From: Balanoglossus misakiensis
Taxonomy: Eukaryota > Hemichordata
Length of the DNA stretch: 64,000 nucleotides
Assembly (NCBI GenBank): GCA_040954595.2
Contig: CM082596.2
Span: 8,990,001 to 9,054,000, forward strand
Direction of reading: 5' to 3'
Made by a program: the position numbers and the translations under genes. The notes below the pieces were generated by a model, which saw only the letters and a list, made by a program, of their open reading frames with translations, ran no database searches and had not been told where the DNA came from. Every line of letters starts with the position of its first letter. Within the stretch, counting starts at the first letter, position 1. Below are positions 1-11,553 of the stretch, piece by piece.

Positions 1-565
1 CACGATTTGTCGTAATTAATGTATGTTTTTGAAATAAAAGGACAATTTACGTCCGTTCTCTGTGCAGTCCGTATTTCGGAGTCAGGCTCTCCGACCTGCC
101 ATATGTGTTGTTCGGAGACTCTCTGACCTGTCATATTTGTTGGCTCTATTAAATTAGGTGTTATCCTCACGAAATACGTGAACGGGCAACTACTTACATT
201 AAATAATGACTTAGAATACGTCACGATTTGTCGTAATTAATGTATGTTTTTGAAATAAAAGGACAATTTACGTCCGTTCTCTGTGCAGTCTGTATTTCAG
301 AGTCAGGACGTGACTTGCCATACATGTTGCAGTGAAATAAAATGGTGGTTACTCATCTAATACCTGAACGGACTTTTACTTATATTGAATAACAAGTTAA
401 AATACGTCGAAATTAAGGTGTGCATTTGAAATACAGATAAAATATTTGCGTCTTCTCTGTGCAGTCCGAGTTTCGGACTCAGGCTCTCCGATCGCGACCT
501 GCCATACTTGTTGGTCGGAGACTCTCTGACCTGCCATATTTGTTGCATCTATGTCGGAGACTATC
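1..565 (+). repeat. 221-bp repeat array, left arm of T element (unit A)
   Basis: Copies start at 1 and 222 (CACGATTTGTCGTAATTAAT). Each contains GACCTGCCATAT..TGTTG and CTCTCCGACCTGCC submotifs. The same 221-bp period recurs at 15610 and 15831. The window begins inside this arm, so the outer end is not seen. No coding signal. Confidence 0.85.
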
Positions 566-1880
566 TGACCTGCTATATTTTTGTTGCCTTGATTAAATAG
601 AGGGTTTATACTCATGAAATACCAACATCAGTTTTTACTTAGATTTAATAATGAGTTTAAATACGTGCCACTTTGTTGAAACTAATGTTTGCATTTGATA
701 TATACTGACAATTTTCGTCCAATCTCTTAGAAATACCTATTTCGGAGTCAGCTGCGCGGTTTTCAGACCTATCGGATATTTATTGCACTCAAACAAAGTA
801 AGGTTTAAATTTGATTATATTACATTGAATAATTAGTTCAAATACATTCTGCTGCAGACACGCTTTGTTGAAATTTATAAGTTTATGTGAAATCATCCGC
901 TTATTTTTGCGTGTCTTTCTCTTTCGAGGACAATATTTCGTAGGACTTTCGCGCTCTCCGTCGTACCATTATTGCACTCAAACAAAGTTTTTGGAGTTAC
1001 TATTCAAAAACATTTCAAAATCGATTTTTCATTGCATTGAATAATATAACTTTAAATAGCACAGGATTAAATTCCCCGAAATCAACTTTTGTACGTGAGT
1101 TAATTGTACCCATCTTTTGCGTCTGTTCTGTCCTTTCAGTCTGTTTTCAAGTTCAACCTGGCATGTTTATTGCAAGTAAACAAACGTGGTATTTCATCTT
1201 CGTATAACTAGATCCCCATCACAAATGAATATTTCGCTGTGAAATTATCTTTGAATACATCATTTTCCATCAAAACTGTGAAAATATCATTGTCGTATTG
1301 CTGTTCGATGCAATGTAGAGTCGAACTCTTCTCCAGAAAGTTAGAGTTAACTCTTATATATTTACCTTCGATTACATATAGTATCTCAATACGCATTCTT
1401 CCAGTCTGGACAAATCTTACTCCTCAGAACGGATTTGTTCATGCGTTGCTTTACAATTACAATGTATATAGTGTCGCCAACTTTGCGTACTTTACGTTAT
1501 CGTTCATACGTTTATATTATTTGGTTTTATATCAAGCAAAAGTCTGGGAAATATTAATTTTTTTGTGTCAAATGAATGCATACAACCAAGGTGGCGTTTA
1601 ATATTAGTCTGGTTTCAAATATAATAGAAGTATAAATCAGATTATGACCTACGTACTTCAGCACCTCCTTAATTTTGTAGAGTATAGATAATATTCGTGT
1701 AATAAACGTTACCATGGACTTTTTAAAGCGAATTCATTTTCGAGGTTAACGTTCCCGATCTAGGAGGAAGGAAACTTTTTGTGGAAAGTTTTTTTTGCGT
1801 TTCCCTAGTAGAACTGTTCTATTTTGTGTATATCATGTTTTAAATAAGGAAATGTAATACACGTATACGTTTTATTTCAG
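566..1880. repeat. Core of T element, copy A (duplicate of 15955-17270)
   Basis: Nearly identical to 15955-17270. The first ~600 bp are increasingly decayed versions of the 221-bp unit (still showing TATTTCGGAGTCAG and ATTGCACTCAAACAAAG). An open frame at 1239-1601 is shared with copy B, but it is AT-rich, lacks a recognised domain and has a counterpart frame on the other strand, so I do not call it a gene. Confidence 0.7.
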
Positions 1881-2735
1881 TGCAACATATATGGCAGGCC
1901 GGAGAGCCTGACTCCGAAATACGGACTGCACAGAGAAGACGCACATATTTGATCTGTATTTCAAATGCACACATTAATTTCGACGTATTTTAACTTGTTA
2001 CTCAATATAAGTCAAAGTCCGTTCATGTATTTGATGAGTAAACCACCATTTTATTTCAGTGCAACAAATATGGCAGGTCAGAGAGTCTCCGAACAACATA
2101 TATGGCAGCTCGGAGAGCCAGCTGACTCCGAAATACGGACTGCACAGAGAACGGACGTAAATTGTCCTTTTATTTCAAATACACACATTAATTACGACAG
2201 ACCGTGACGTATCCTCATTCTTTATTCAATGTAAATAGTAGCCCGTTCACGTATTTCATGAGTATAACACCCAATTTCATAGAAACAACAAATATGGCAG
2301 GTCAGAGAGTCTCCGACATATATACAACAAATATCGCAGGTTGGAGTCTCTTACTTTGAAATGCCAGGGCGCTCCACAGAGAAACGTTCCAAACTGTCTG
2401 TTAAATATTTCTATACTTACGGTAATTTCAACAAACCGTGACGTATTCTAACTCATTATTCAATGTAAGTAGTTGCCCGTTCACGTATTTCATGAGGAAA
2501 GCTAGAGGATGTCCCTATCATCACATTATAATACTTGTGTTTGCGTAGCCTCAGACATGGTATACAATTCCTGGGCGTGGCCTTAGTGGACCTGCCACCA
2601 TGGGCAACGTATGTGGGAGGTCTGCAACAAATATGGCAGGTCGGCCATGTTATACATTTCCTGCCATATTTGTTGCAGACCTGCCATATACGTTGGCTAC
2701 CATCGTATATGGCAGGTCTCTTTGACGCGCGTAGT
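1881..2735 (-). repeat. Right arm of T element, unit A (inverted 221-bp repeats)
   Basis: The 221-bp units of 1-565 recur here in reverse orientation (ACAAATATGGCAGGTC.. and ATTAATTACGACA), followed by several short GCAACAAATATGGCAGGTC blocks around 2620-2720. Together with 1-565 this makes a long imperfect palindrome around the core. Confidence 0.75.
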
Positions 2736-3020
2736 ACTCTACTGGAGAAAGAGGGTCTGGGGAAACCCCATAGACAAATCTCCGGGCAAAGATGGCCGAC
2801 TCGGGCCAAAAGCGATGCATGATGGTTGCAGACTCGAACATTAAAAATACATGCTGAGACGTGCTAGACCTGCTGAAACTGTTTACAAATTGAAAAGAGA
2901 AAGAGAAGTTTGGTAAATAGTTTTCTAATATCGTCATATCATAATATCGTATGGTTTCCCCAGACCCTCTTTCTGGATTGCCCAACGGAAGAAGCAGGGG
3001 GGTCTGGGTAACCGAGACTA
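2736..3020. mobile_element. MITE-like inverted-repeat end of T family
   Basis: Inner segment AGAGGGTCTGGGGAAACC near 2748 returns inverted near 2955, and the block ends with GGTAACCGAGACTA at 3020. The same tip closes T in unit B (18466) and the separate MITE at 57511-57937. The left tip has been lost or merged with the T arm. Confidence 0.65.
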
Positions 3021-3344
3021 ATGTAAACATGTGACAGGAGCATTCATCTATATTCTGGGCTTCCGAACACAAGATTAAAGCTCACCTTCACCAGATTTGC
3101 TTGAACTTGATGATCGGACGAGCTAAAAGGTTTACATGTCCCGAACTAAAGCCAGTTGCGTTACAGGTGAATTTCCCCAGAATGCCATGTGAGGGCGAAA
3201 CAAGCTATAACAGTCCCTCGGGCCTTACGGCCCACGCACCACGAAACGCCGAATCGGGCCTTCGGCCCTCAAAAGATACGGACCTTACGGCCCTCGCACG
3301 AAACGCCGAATCGATACACATTAGGCGCGAGGGACTGTCGACAG
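3021..3344. repeat. U-element right arm, unit A (GGGCCTTACGGCCC hairpins)
   Basis: Contains small GC palindromes of type GGGCCTTACGGCCC and GGGCCTTCGGCCC separated by CACGAAACGCCGAATCG, ending in the palindrome CTGTCGACAG. The same block appears inverted at 15070-15288 and 26959-27177 and forward at 18584-18706 plus 19414-19480. It is the outer terminal repeat of a larger element (U). Confidence 0.7.
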
Positions 3345-3910
3345 TATAGGCCAGGTTTGTCTTAACCGCCATCTTGGAAAACGCGGTGTTTTGTGGGATA
3401 GCTCGGGGCCGATTGGAGGGATCGCGGATACGTCACTTGCGCCGTTCACGTTCTTACGTCAACATCGCTACGCAAACGCTCACGCTCGCCATCGTTTACG
3501 ATCGCTTTTTACAACAGATATTCCTTGCATACCTACTTTTAGTTCTTGTCTACCGTTTTTATCCTCGTCGTTCGTCTGTCATCGTTTTTCTAGAAGATTT
3601 TTGAGAGTTTTTTAAAGGCCAAAGACATCGGAGCACTGCAGTGCAGGAGGTAAGTTGTACACTATGTTTTTTACTTTTCGCTCCGGCGAACCAGTTCTTA
3701 CTCTCGTGTATGTCTGAATTTGCCAGTTTCTGAATAGTGAGACCAGATCAGAGTACACCCGAACACGGTGGATTCAGCAATTTTGTTTTCTTTCCGTTCT
3801 AGTTACTTGTCTTCCACTTTGAGCGTCCAGTTCTCACAGCCTCATCACTTGACTGAAAGTTCAGAAAACACATCCCCTTCCGAATCCCCTTGCCAACCAA
3901 CTTGCTGATT
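3345..3910 (+). repeat. Left TIR of THAP element
   Basis: Inverted copy of 5699-6264. It contains the reverse complement of the last codons of the THAP ORF and a GGAGGTAAGT splice-donor-like site near 3646. Confidence 0.9.
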
Positions 3911-5095
3911 GCTCTTACCTTTTTGTAATTGCTCAAAGTTGCTGATTTTTCAACATTTTCGTTCTTTCCTTCTCGTGAAAAACTAAGTTTGCTAAACAAC
4001 ACCAAGTCCCTCTTTTGAAAGCTTGGCTGTGAACTTTGAAAGCACAGGTTCACACTTTCTTTTCATTTGTGTGTGACACTTATTAGCATAACAAACAACA
4101 GGATGTGTAACACTTGCACTTGTAGTTGTATATGGAAATCATCAGATGCAATGCAGGTACTTTCTCTCAAATTGTCTTCTCAATTCAGAAACAAAAATGA
4201 TCAAGACTTTGGCAAGATCCTGTTATGAAAGGGGGTGTGGCACATACATCTGTGACATAGGCTTGACACTGTGTTCTGATAGTCTAGTTTACTTGGGGTG
4301 GGGGTATTCCCGTGTCTCAACCTGACCTACCTACCCTCAAATTATTTAGAGTCTGTAAGATATTTTCCTTCTTTTTTAAAAAAAAAGAGAAAACCAAGTC
4401 CAACTTTTGATAGCTTAGCTATGAACTTTGCAAGCACAGGGTGGTGTTTCTGAAAGGGGGCGTGGCGCATACATCTGTAACATAGACTTTTTCTGTGTTC
4501 TGATAGTCTAGTTTACAGTTTCACAGCTTAAGTTTACTACTCTCAAATTATTGAAAGTAGCTGATCAAGTGTTTTGTCATATTTTTTCTTCCTTTCAGTG
4601 TATTTCCTGACCTGTAGTTTCCAGTGGAAATGGTTTGGTGAAACGTTTGGCCGACTAGTCTTTTATATTTATAACAGTGCAATTTTTATATTTGTCAGTT
4701 TATTGTTGTTTTATAATTATTTGAGCTACATATATTGTTTCCTCAACATCCCATTATACTGCTGTAAAAGTCATTAACATTGTCAGTGTTTTAGTCCTCC
4801 CTATTGTGTTTTCTTAATTTATTGATGTAATAGTGGTATTGTTAACTTTTAATCTGTAACTTTATAGATATATTGACATAAGTTAAGCCTAACTGTTATT
4901 AATTGCATATTAATATTAATATCCTAATTTTGCTGGGACTAATACATTTTTACATTTTTTGTAATCCTAACCAGAGATTGCGTTAACTGTTTTTTATTTT
5001 TCATAACCCTAATCTAAGATAGTCATTCTTTGTGCTTTTCCATAGTAAGAGTGTTTGTTTTTTTTGTCCTATTTTATATTACATATTTTACAACC

Positions 5096-5764
5096 ATGCC
5101 ATCAAAAGGGTATCATTGCTGCGTTATCGACTGTAACAGCAATAGTAAACGCCAATCCCATCACAGATTCTTCAGAGTTCCAGCACCATCGAGAAATCAA
5201 TTGAGACGGGAGTGGATCCATTTGATAAGGAGAGCCCCACCATTCAAGGTTACCCAAAACACTCGTGTTTGTGAGCAGCATTTCATTGATGGAAAACCTA
5301 CCGAGGACAACCCACTACCAGTGCTAAACATGGGGTATGTCCGTAAAGTAACCAAGGCAAGAAGAAAACTTGTGAGGCGAGATGTTCCACCTCCACCCAA
5401 GAAAAGGAAAAGCAACGTAGATCATGAAGTGGATGAACCATGTCCAACTCCACTTCCTGATCAAGTGGATGAACCATGTCCAACTCCACTTCCTGATCAA
5501 GTGGATGAACCATGTCCAACTCCACTTCCTGATCAAGAGGACAATGCTATACAAGGACCAGCCCATACAAACCATCACACCAACGAAGTCACTGACGATC
5601 ACCCTGAGGTTCTGAATGAGCACACATATCACCGATCTACAGACATTGGAACTCATGACCTTTCAAACGCCAACAACAGCAGCTGTAATATAGATGTTAA
5701 TCAGCAAGTTGGTTGGCAAGGGGATTCGGAAGGGGATGTGTTTTCTGAACTTTCAGTCAAGTGA
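5096..5764 (+). CDS. THAP-domain protein carried by the transposon (222 aa)
   Basis: The THAP zinc finger is a C2CH sequence-specific DNA-binding fold found in P-type and other animal transposases and in domesticated regulators. Here it fills residues 1 to about 80: Cys8 and Cys13, Pro29, Trp40, then Cys59 and His62 (CEQHF). A basic stretch follows (about residues 85-110, KKRK near 104), a possible nuclear signal. Then come three exact copies of a 12-residue acidic/proline repeat (VDEPCPTPLPDQ) and a polar tail. I start at Met 5096 rather than the upstream in-frame start at 5030, because 5030-5095 would add a hydrophobic leader unlike THAP proteins, which begin just before the first cysteine. 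No transposase catalytic core follows. The last ~22 codons lie inside the right TIR. It may bind the element's own ends; that is inferred. Confidence 0.8.
   Translation: MPSKGYHCCVIDCNSNSKRQSHHRFFRVPAPSRNQLRREWIHLIRRAPPFKVTQNTRVCEQHFIDGKPTEDNPLPVLNMGYVRKVTKARRKLVRRDVPPPPKKRKSNVDHEVDEPCPTPLPDQVDEPCPTPLPDQVDEPCPTPLPDQEDNAIQGPAHTNHHTNEVTDDHPEVLNEHTYHRSTDIGTHDLSNANNSSCNIDVNQQVGWQGDSEGDVFSELSVK
5429..5536 (+). repeat. 36-bp minisatellite, three identical units, in frame in the THAP ORF
   Basis: Units at 5429, 5465 and 5501 encode the same 12 residues. The identity suggests recent amplification. Confidence 0.95.
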
Positions 5765-6264
5765 TGAGGCTGTGAGAACTGGACGCTCAAAGTGGAAGAC
5801 AAGTAACTAGAACGGAAAGAAAACAAAATTGCTGAATCCACCGTGTTCGGGTGTACTCTGATCTGGTCTCACTATTCAGAAACTGGCAAATTCAGACATA
5901 CACGAGAGTAAGAACTGGTTCGCCGGAGCGAAAAGTAAAAAACATAGTGTACAACTTACCTCCTGCACTGCAGTGCTCCGATGTCTTTGGCCTTTAAAAA
6001 ACTCTCAAAAATCTTCTAGAAAAACGATGACAGACGAACGACGACGATAAAAACGGTAGACAAGAACTAAAAGTAGGTATGCAAGGAATATCTGTTGTAA
6101 AAAGCGATCGTAAACGATGGCGAGCGTGAGCGTTTGCGTAGCGATGTTGACGTAAGAACGTGAACGGCGCAAGTGACGTATCCGCGATCCCTCCAATCGG
6201 CCCCGAGCTATCCCACAAAACACCGCGTTTTCCAAGATGGCGGTTAAGACAAACCTGGCCTATA
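5699..6264 (-). repeat. Right TIR of THAP element
   Basis: Inverted partner of 3345-3910, of equal length. The THAP stop codon at 5762-5764 falls inside it. Confidence 0.9.
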
Positions 6265-6277
6265 GGCAAAATCGAAA

Positions 6278-6314
6278 CAAGCAATTGTCCCGGGTTCGAT
6301 TCCCGGCCAACGCA
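6278..6314 (+). pseudogene. 3' half of tRNA-Gly
   Basis: Starts at AAGCAATTGTCCCGGG and keeps the T arm and CCAACGCA acceptor end but no 5' half. A T-run follows. Same fragment at 14974, 19498 and 26863. Confidence 0.8.
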
Positions 6315-6382
6315 TGTATTTTTTTGCAGTAAACATGTATGTTGGGCAAGAATTGGCGTGCAGACGACATCTCTCCCAACAG

Positions 6383-6454
6383 GCGTTGGTGGTGTAGTGG
6401 TTAACATAGTTGCCTTCCAAGCAATTGTCCCGGGTTCGATTCCCGGCCAACGCA
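6383..6454 (+). tRNA. tRNA-Gly(UCC), unit A
   Basis: 72 nt. Acceptor GCGTTGG pairs with CCAACGC and discriminator A73. Anticodon loop CTTCCAA gives anticodon UCC (codon GGA). The T arm CCGGG-TTCGATT-CCCGG doubles as the B box. A T7 Pol III terminator lies a few bases downstream. Here pair 3:70 is G:C, unlike the copies in unit B. Confidence 0.93.
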
Positions 6455-6522
6455 TCTATTTTTTTGCAGTAAACATTTATGTTGGGCAAGAATTGGCATG
6501 CAGACGACATCTCTCCCAACAG

Positions 6523-6581
6523 GCGTTGGTGGTGTAGTGGTTAACAAGCAACTGTCCCGGGTTCGATTCCCGGCCAACGCA
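6523..6581 (+). pseudogene. tRNA-Gly with anticodon-arm deletion, unit A
   Basis: Keeps the acceptor, D arm start and T arm, but ATAGTTGCCTTCC is missing, so no anticodon remains. It lies exactly 140 bp after the intact gene and is the last unit of the array. The same deletion ends the array in unit B. Confidence 0.88.
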
Positions 6582-6621
6582 GATTTTTTTGCAGTTGGAT
6601 ATTTCTTATCAGATAATATTC

Positions 6622-6665
6622 ACTTACTCACTCACTCACTCAATTCACTCACTCACTCACTCACT
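6622..6665. repeat. (ACTC)n microsatellite
   Basis: CACTCACTCACT runs just after the tRNA array; also at 20121-20158 in unit B. Confidence 0.9.
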
Positions 6666-7149
6666 GAAGTCTGAAACACCATGTATGGCTTGTTCTCTCG
6701 TTCATATAATTTTGAAACGGTCCACTTTTGAAAAAACACATTTCACATTCTCTGCACAAATCCCCACGTTTTACTTAAAAAAACGGACACGACAACACCG
6801 AGAGCAGTATCAGAAAGTAATTCGCAACGATATGACTACGCATACTTGCTGAAAAAAATGAACCCGTTGTACGTGTCGCGATTTGCAAACAGTCCACACG
6901 TTAACGTTTCCATCAGCACACTTTCTCATCAACTGCAAGTCCAAGTAAAATTGACAGACACCTGGAACACAGTGCGTGAATTGATATTTTAATTAAAGAC
7001 GAAAAGAAAAGTGACAGCAAACATCAAGTAGACCGTCTCAAAAAACATCCGTTGCTGTTCAAGATTAGGTAACTTGTTTGACGGACAGAAACTAAACCGC
7101 AAAATGGAAGCAGTTGTGCTAACTCTATGGCATTGAATGCTGCGCATGC

Positions 7150-10100
7150 CTACTGGCAAGCATAGATTTCCACTCTCATGGAGATATGACCATACCAGGT
7201 AACTGGATAAAACCGAACAGACTCTGCTGTGAAAGCCTTGTCTCCCAATTCATGGTAGACGATTGTGTTCCGGTCAGAATTCGCAATGAAAATCTGAAAC
7301 GTAAAACATGATAGTGTTTTCAGTTGATATAGGAAAGCTGGCCTTTCTGTAGGTTTACGCTACACACTGATGTAAGCGGCGATAGCCACCCCTTATATTT
7401 ATTGTGCCAAAATTACTACCAATAATATATACCAGAAATGTGTTTCCTTATTCTTTTTAGTCGTGTGTATGGTGTACACTGTGCGCATCTTTAATATATT
7501 ATATGTATGAACATTGTCAGGTTCTTCCAATCGGACATTGTGAAGTTCATACCTTTGCAGAGCCATCGTCCCGAGTCACATATGTCCATTGTCCGTGTTC
7601 CTTGTGGTAGCCGAGTTTGAATGATGTCACCCACTGAGAATAATCACTTCGCCCCTAAATTTAACAAGAAGAAAAGCGTGGTCACCATAAAATGTGCAAA
7701 ATTCGGTTGAAACCGTTGGTACGTTGCGTTACAATGAGATACTATCTCGTTATAACGAGATAATTTTTTATTTCTTGCTTTACAAAATGGCGTTTACGGG
7801 CTTTCATACTTTTACTATTCAGTCAATTTGGGTGTTTTTTACCGAAGATGGACAGTACTGTGTTTTTCAATATTCTAAATATTTCGAAATGCGTTGTGTA
7901 CATACTTGTGTGGCGACCTTGGTGACCTTCCTATCCCCACCAAGGTCAACTTGCAACCATTGTGCGGCGTTGTTATTCAAGGCACACCACGAATGGGAAT
8001 ATCCAGATGGGCCATGGTAGTTAAGCCTTCCTTGATGAGACATGTGCTTACTATTCCAATTAGAGCTCGCCGTCATCTGCGAATTTGGAATAACTCGATT
8101 CTCTACACCGACAGGCTCAGAGTTACACGGCCCTGAAATCGGTGATACATTTTAGTAACGAGGGACGGACGTTACAGTCGACTGAGTTTGGGGTATTTTT
8201 GTCAATATTTCCCGATGCATCAACACCTGCAGTTTCGTATTCTATGTTGGATAGCTTTATGAAAATTTCTATTTTTAGCTTCCAACAAAGCCTGCACATG
8301 AGTAAAGGCCAGTGTCATGTTGACAAATACTTAATGTCCGGACTTGGAGTCAATTTTCAACAATAACAATTCTGATTAATACAAAATGTCTAAAACATTG
8401 TCTTCTACAACTATTTTTTTGTAATATTACCCTATATGTAAACATTTCCAGCCGATACATTGCAGCAGAATAATTCAGAAAATGATTTTTACTTTTAACC
8501 AACGGCCAAAATGTAGTTATTCGCACCTGATTTTTTGCAGATGAAACCCCGTTTCTCTGCACAGTCACTTGTTTTCCAGTAACCGTCATTAGCTCCCGAT
8601 ATGACAGCACAGTCCAAACTCCCGGGGCGCCGTGGTTCTGATGTGGCCCAGTTTCTGTATGACAGCTGTTGAATGAAAAAAAATCACGTAATTCACCTGT
8701 ATTCTTCAATTGAAAGCAGTATGATAGGACTACAGAGGCACGAGATTAGTGTGTTATACCTCTTTTTGGTTTCTTCACATTGCCATAAAAATATGGGCAT
8801 CTATTCGTCGAATTCGATATTAATTGGTTTTTCAAGTATACTTTCAACAATGTTTTCACATTCTCACACTCCTGGCATGCTGAGAGTGTGGGATCAGATT
8901 GGGAGAATATATTATTCCGCACACTGTTATCAAGTGTGGTTCTCATGCAAACTGTAATTAGATATCCTTTCAAGTAACACCATCATGCACGAAGAAGGCG
9001 TAATTACAGAGCAAATCATCGATCGAACACACAAACAATCTTGTTGATCAATAATACTGGAACTAGATTCGCTGCATGCATGCGATATTATCAATAGACA
9101 AAGAAATGCATAACACCAACATCAGTGCCATCTTCCCACCTCCAGTAAGCTTCGTTCTCGATGTCACTTAAACCAATCCACAAGTTTTGTTTACCAGATA
9201 TCATTGTATAACCTAATTATGTTTTAATATAAAAAAATAACGTCATGGGTCTATGCCACATCAAAAACAAAACAACACGGAAAATCGCTCATTTGGTCTT
9301 GAAGTCGAGTTTTGATGTTGACTCATATGCAAATGTACGCTACCTGGATTGGAGTATGAATTGTCACACTGGTTGAAATAAAAGGCGTTTGAGATGACAA
9401 AATCCGTATCTGCAGCCACGTATATAAACATTAGAAAGAGTCAAACTGCATTTGAATTTAGAATTTGATACAACTGTTGGGAGAAATGATTTTCTAAACA
9501 TATTTTTCTCGGGTTTCTGAAATGAACTCTACAGCGGGTGTTCAGGATTTTGAAATATATTACGGGCCTTTCTTTCAGTTTTGGATATTCTTGCTTGAAC
9601 TCTGCACCAGCGACGCAAAAAAACACTATTTTTTCAAGTTTTTAGCCACGAAAAGAGTTCATTTACTATTAGGAGATCCCACACGTGTGGCCTTATTATG
9701 TTTTTGTTACAAGGGCTCCACATTCTACAAATGGTTGATGTATGATAGCCTACTTGCCTTTCAGGAACAGGTTTTTATGGGAGTCGTCGATAGTGACAAG
9801 CTCCCCACCTTTGCCTCTACAAATCGACTTGGCCTCGTCGTACGTGTACACTTTCTCGAGGTATGCATAGTAGCAGGTGTCCGCGAAGTTGTCCCATTGT
9901 GGTGCACAGCCTGGTGGAGAAATTGAAGGTACATTAAACGGACAAATTCTCTCTCTCGTTGCCCTTTTTCCATTAATTATGTTTGATACAAGACACCGTT
10001 TATGTTAATGTACATGTGTATGTAGTGAATGAACGTTCGACCACACACAACTTCCATCCCACTTGTAAGATATGAGAGTAAAAACTTACCCAAAATGAAT

Positions 10101-10946
10101 CAATGGTAGAGACCGATTATTCAATTTGGCGAGTTTTTTTCACTCTCGTGTCTACAAGTGGGATGGAAGTTGTGTGTGGTTGAACGTTGATTCACTGATT
10201 ATCCACATGTACATTAGTATAAACAGTGTCTTGTACCAAACATAATTAATGAAAAAAAGGCAGCGGGGGAGAGACTTTGTCCCTTTAAGTCTACCAAGCA
10301 GTTCGTTATTACGTCGTTGCTTAAACACCATTCGACTGCTTCGTTGTGTGTGGGTGGTGTGAACTACATTACCTAAACAAAACCACCATTTCAGCCGCTC
10401 TGCTGTTGTACAGGTAAAGGGCAATAGCCGAGGATCAAACTACTGCAGGTATTGCCCCATTAACTAAGACAGATAGAAAGACATGCATACAGATAGAGAC
10501 AAGCACGTGCATACAGTCACCACAATCAATGCAAGTTGTACCAACACTAGTCATCCAATAAATAGAATTAAGCAAAAAAAAAAAACGAATAAAAGAAACC
10601 AATTCTCTGTGTATAGTAATATTCACAAAAGCCTGGAACTCTTAGTCACATAGGACTATGTGGTGATGAAAAAAAAATCAAAAATCAAATCTGGCATACA
10701 AAAATAAGTTATTAAACTTGAAGAGAGTATTTTGTTGTTGGCCGTGCACTGATGAATCAAGAATATAAAAAAATTAATAAAGAACAGCTGCAGATGTTAA
10801 CGTGAAATAATGGGCAATTGGAATAAGCAACATCAAAATTAATGAGTAGGTGCATGTATTGTCCTATTCGAACATGTTACAGTACCTTTCGCGGATGGCA
10901 ATGCCTCCGTGACCAACAAACCCAGTAGAGCCAGATACAATTTCAT
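7150..10946 (-). CDS. Secreted C-type lectin / F5/8C (discoidin) protein, copy A (8 coding exons, 327 aa)
   Basis: Exons (minus): 10946-10886, 9910-9758, 9409-9344, 9212-9121, 8665-8527, 8132-7906, 7654-7553, 7293-7150; phases match at every junction. Met at 10946 starts a signal peptide (MKLYLALLGLLV); an in-frame Met at 10982 gives a 12-residue longer leader. Residues about 22-169 form a long-form C-type lectin domain: GCAPQWDNF, an LWIGLSD motif, a WEDG turn, then cysteines ending in GFICKK. Residues about 172-327 form an F5/8C domain (PNSQMTASS, QWLQVDLG, terminal HISMRVEIYAC). The EPN/QPD sugar motif is replaced by EPR and WND is absent, so classical calcium-dependent sugar binding is doubtful. 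The intron after exon 2 appears to use a GC donor (AG|GCAAGT). Probably an extracellular recognition or adhesion protein. Confidence 0.88.
9962..10262. repeat. Fold-back repeat in lectin intron 1, copy A
   Basis: Arms 9962-10087 and 10129-10262 are inverted copies (CACACACAACTTCCATCCCA versus its reverse) around a ~40-bp loop. Present in both lectin copies, so older than the duplication. Confidence 0.85.
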
Positions 10947-11553
10947 TTTCGTCAATTTCTGGTGTCTGGCAGCGGTTACCATATGATGAAATTCCAGCAG
11001 CCTTCAAAGAGAATAGAATAGCTTTGTATCAAAATGACTTCTACGTACATTTTATCACTGGGACTTGGCTTTTAGTTCACCCATATTGTGAATTGGGAAA
11101 GACTTCAATGATTATAAGCCACAAGACATCTTAACTGTGTCTTCGAAAAGATATTCAACGCCAAGTACAACAGTCTGGCATGCTTATATCCTGGCTAAAC
11201 CTTCCATTCTTTGTCTGAAAATGTTCGTACCATCATCAAGATCCAAGCTTCAAGCAGATAAACGATATGTTAGGCCCAAATCAATATTTAACTAAGCCGC
11301 AACTTTTATCCGCTATACAGTAAAACCACGCAATCTTCGAATTGGTTGCAAGAAAAAAAACGCCGGTACCAACTAACGCATACTTAAACCCCAGACTTGC
11401 TCCAAGTCTTATATGGGCTTCGTTTTTTAGGGAACGCGTACGCCCATAATTTAAAAACCGCCAAGCGACTAGTGGGCTAGTCTAACTAAACCCGTAAATG
11501 TACAGTAAATCCGAAGTAATTCTGAATTTGTACATGGAAAACAGTCGACATAC

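Larger units (their letters stand above)
3345..6264 (+). mobile_element. DNA transposon with 566-bp terminal inverted repeats carrying a THAP-domain gene
   Basis: The ends mirror each other exactly in position: TATAGGCCAGGTTTGTC at 3345 and GACAAACCTGGCCTATA ending at 6264. The inverted arms match over 566 bp (3345-3910 and 5699-6264). The paralogous site in unit B (19480) reads CTGTCGACAGTCTAGGCAAA without the element, so it entered after the duplication or was lost from B. Flanks suggest a short TA-rich target duplication of 2-4 bp. No DDE transposase is visible, so it is probably non-autonomous. The THAP domain plus short TA target would suit an ISL2EU/IS4EU-like family, but this is inference. 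The interior also has a diverged direct repeat (about 4000-4290 and 4390-4530). Confidence 0.85.

Noticed and set aside
1239-1601. Open frame in T core, repeated at 16627-16962
   Set aside because: Conserved only because the DNA is duplicated; AT-rich, no domain, and an equally open frame exists on the other strand.
3374-3604. Arginine-rich frames in the left TIR, mirrored at 6005-6235
   Set aside because: Shadows of the inverted repeat, no domain, and no start or splice support.
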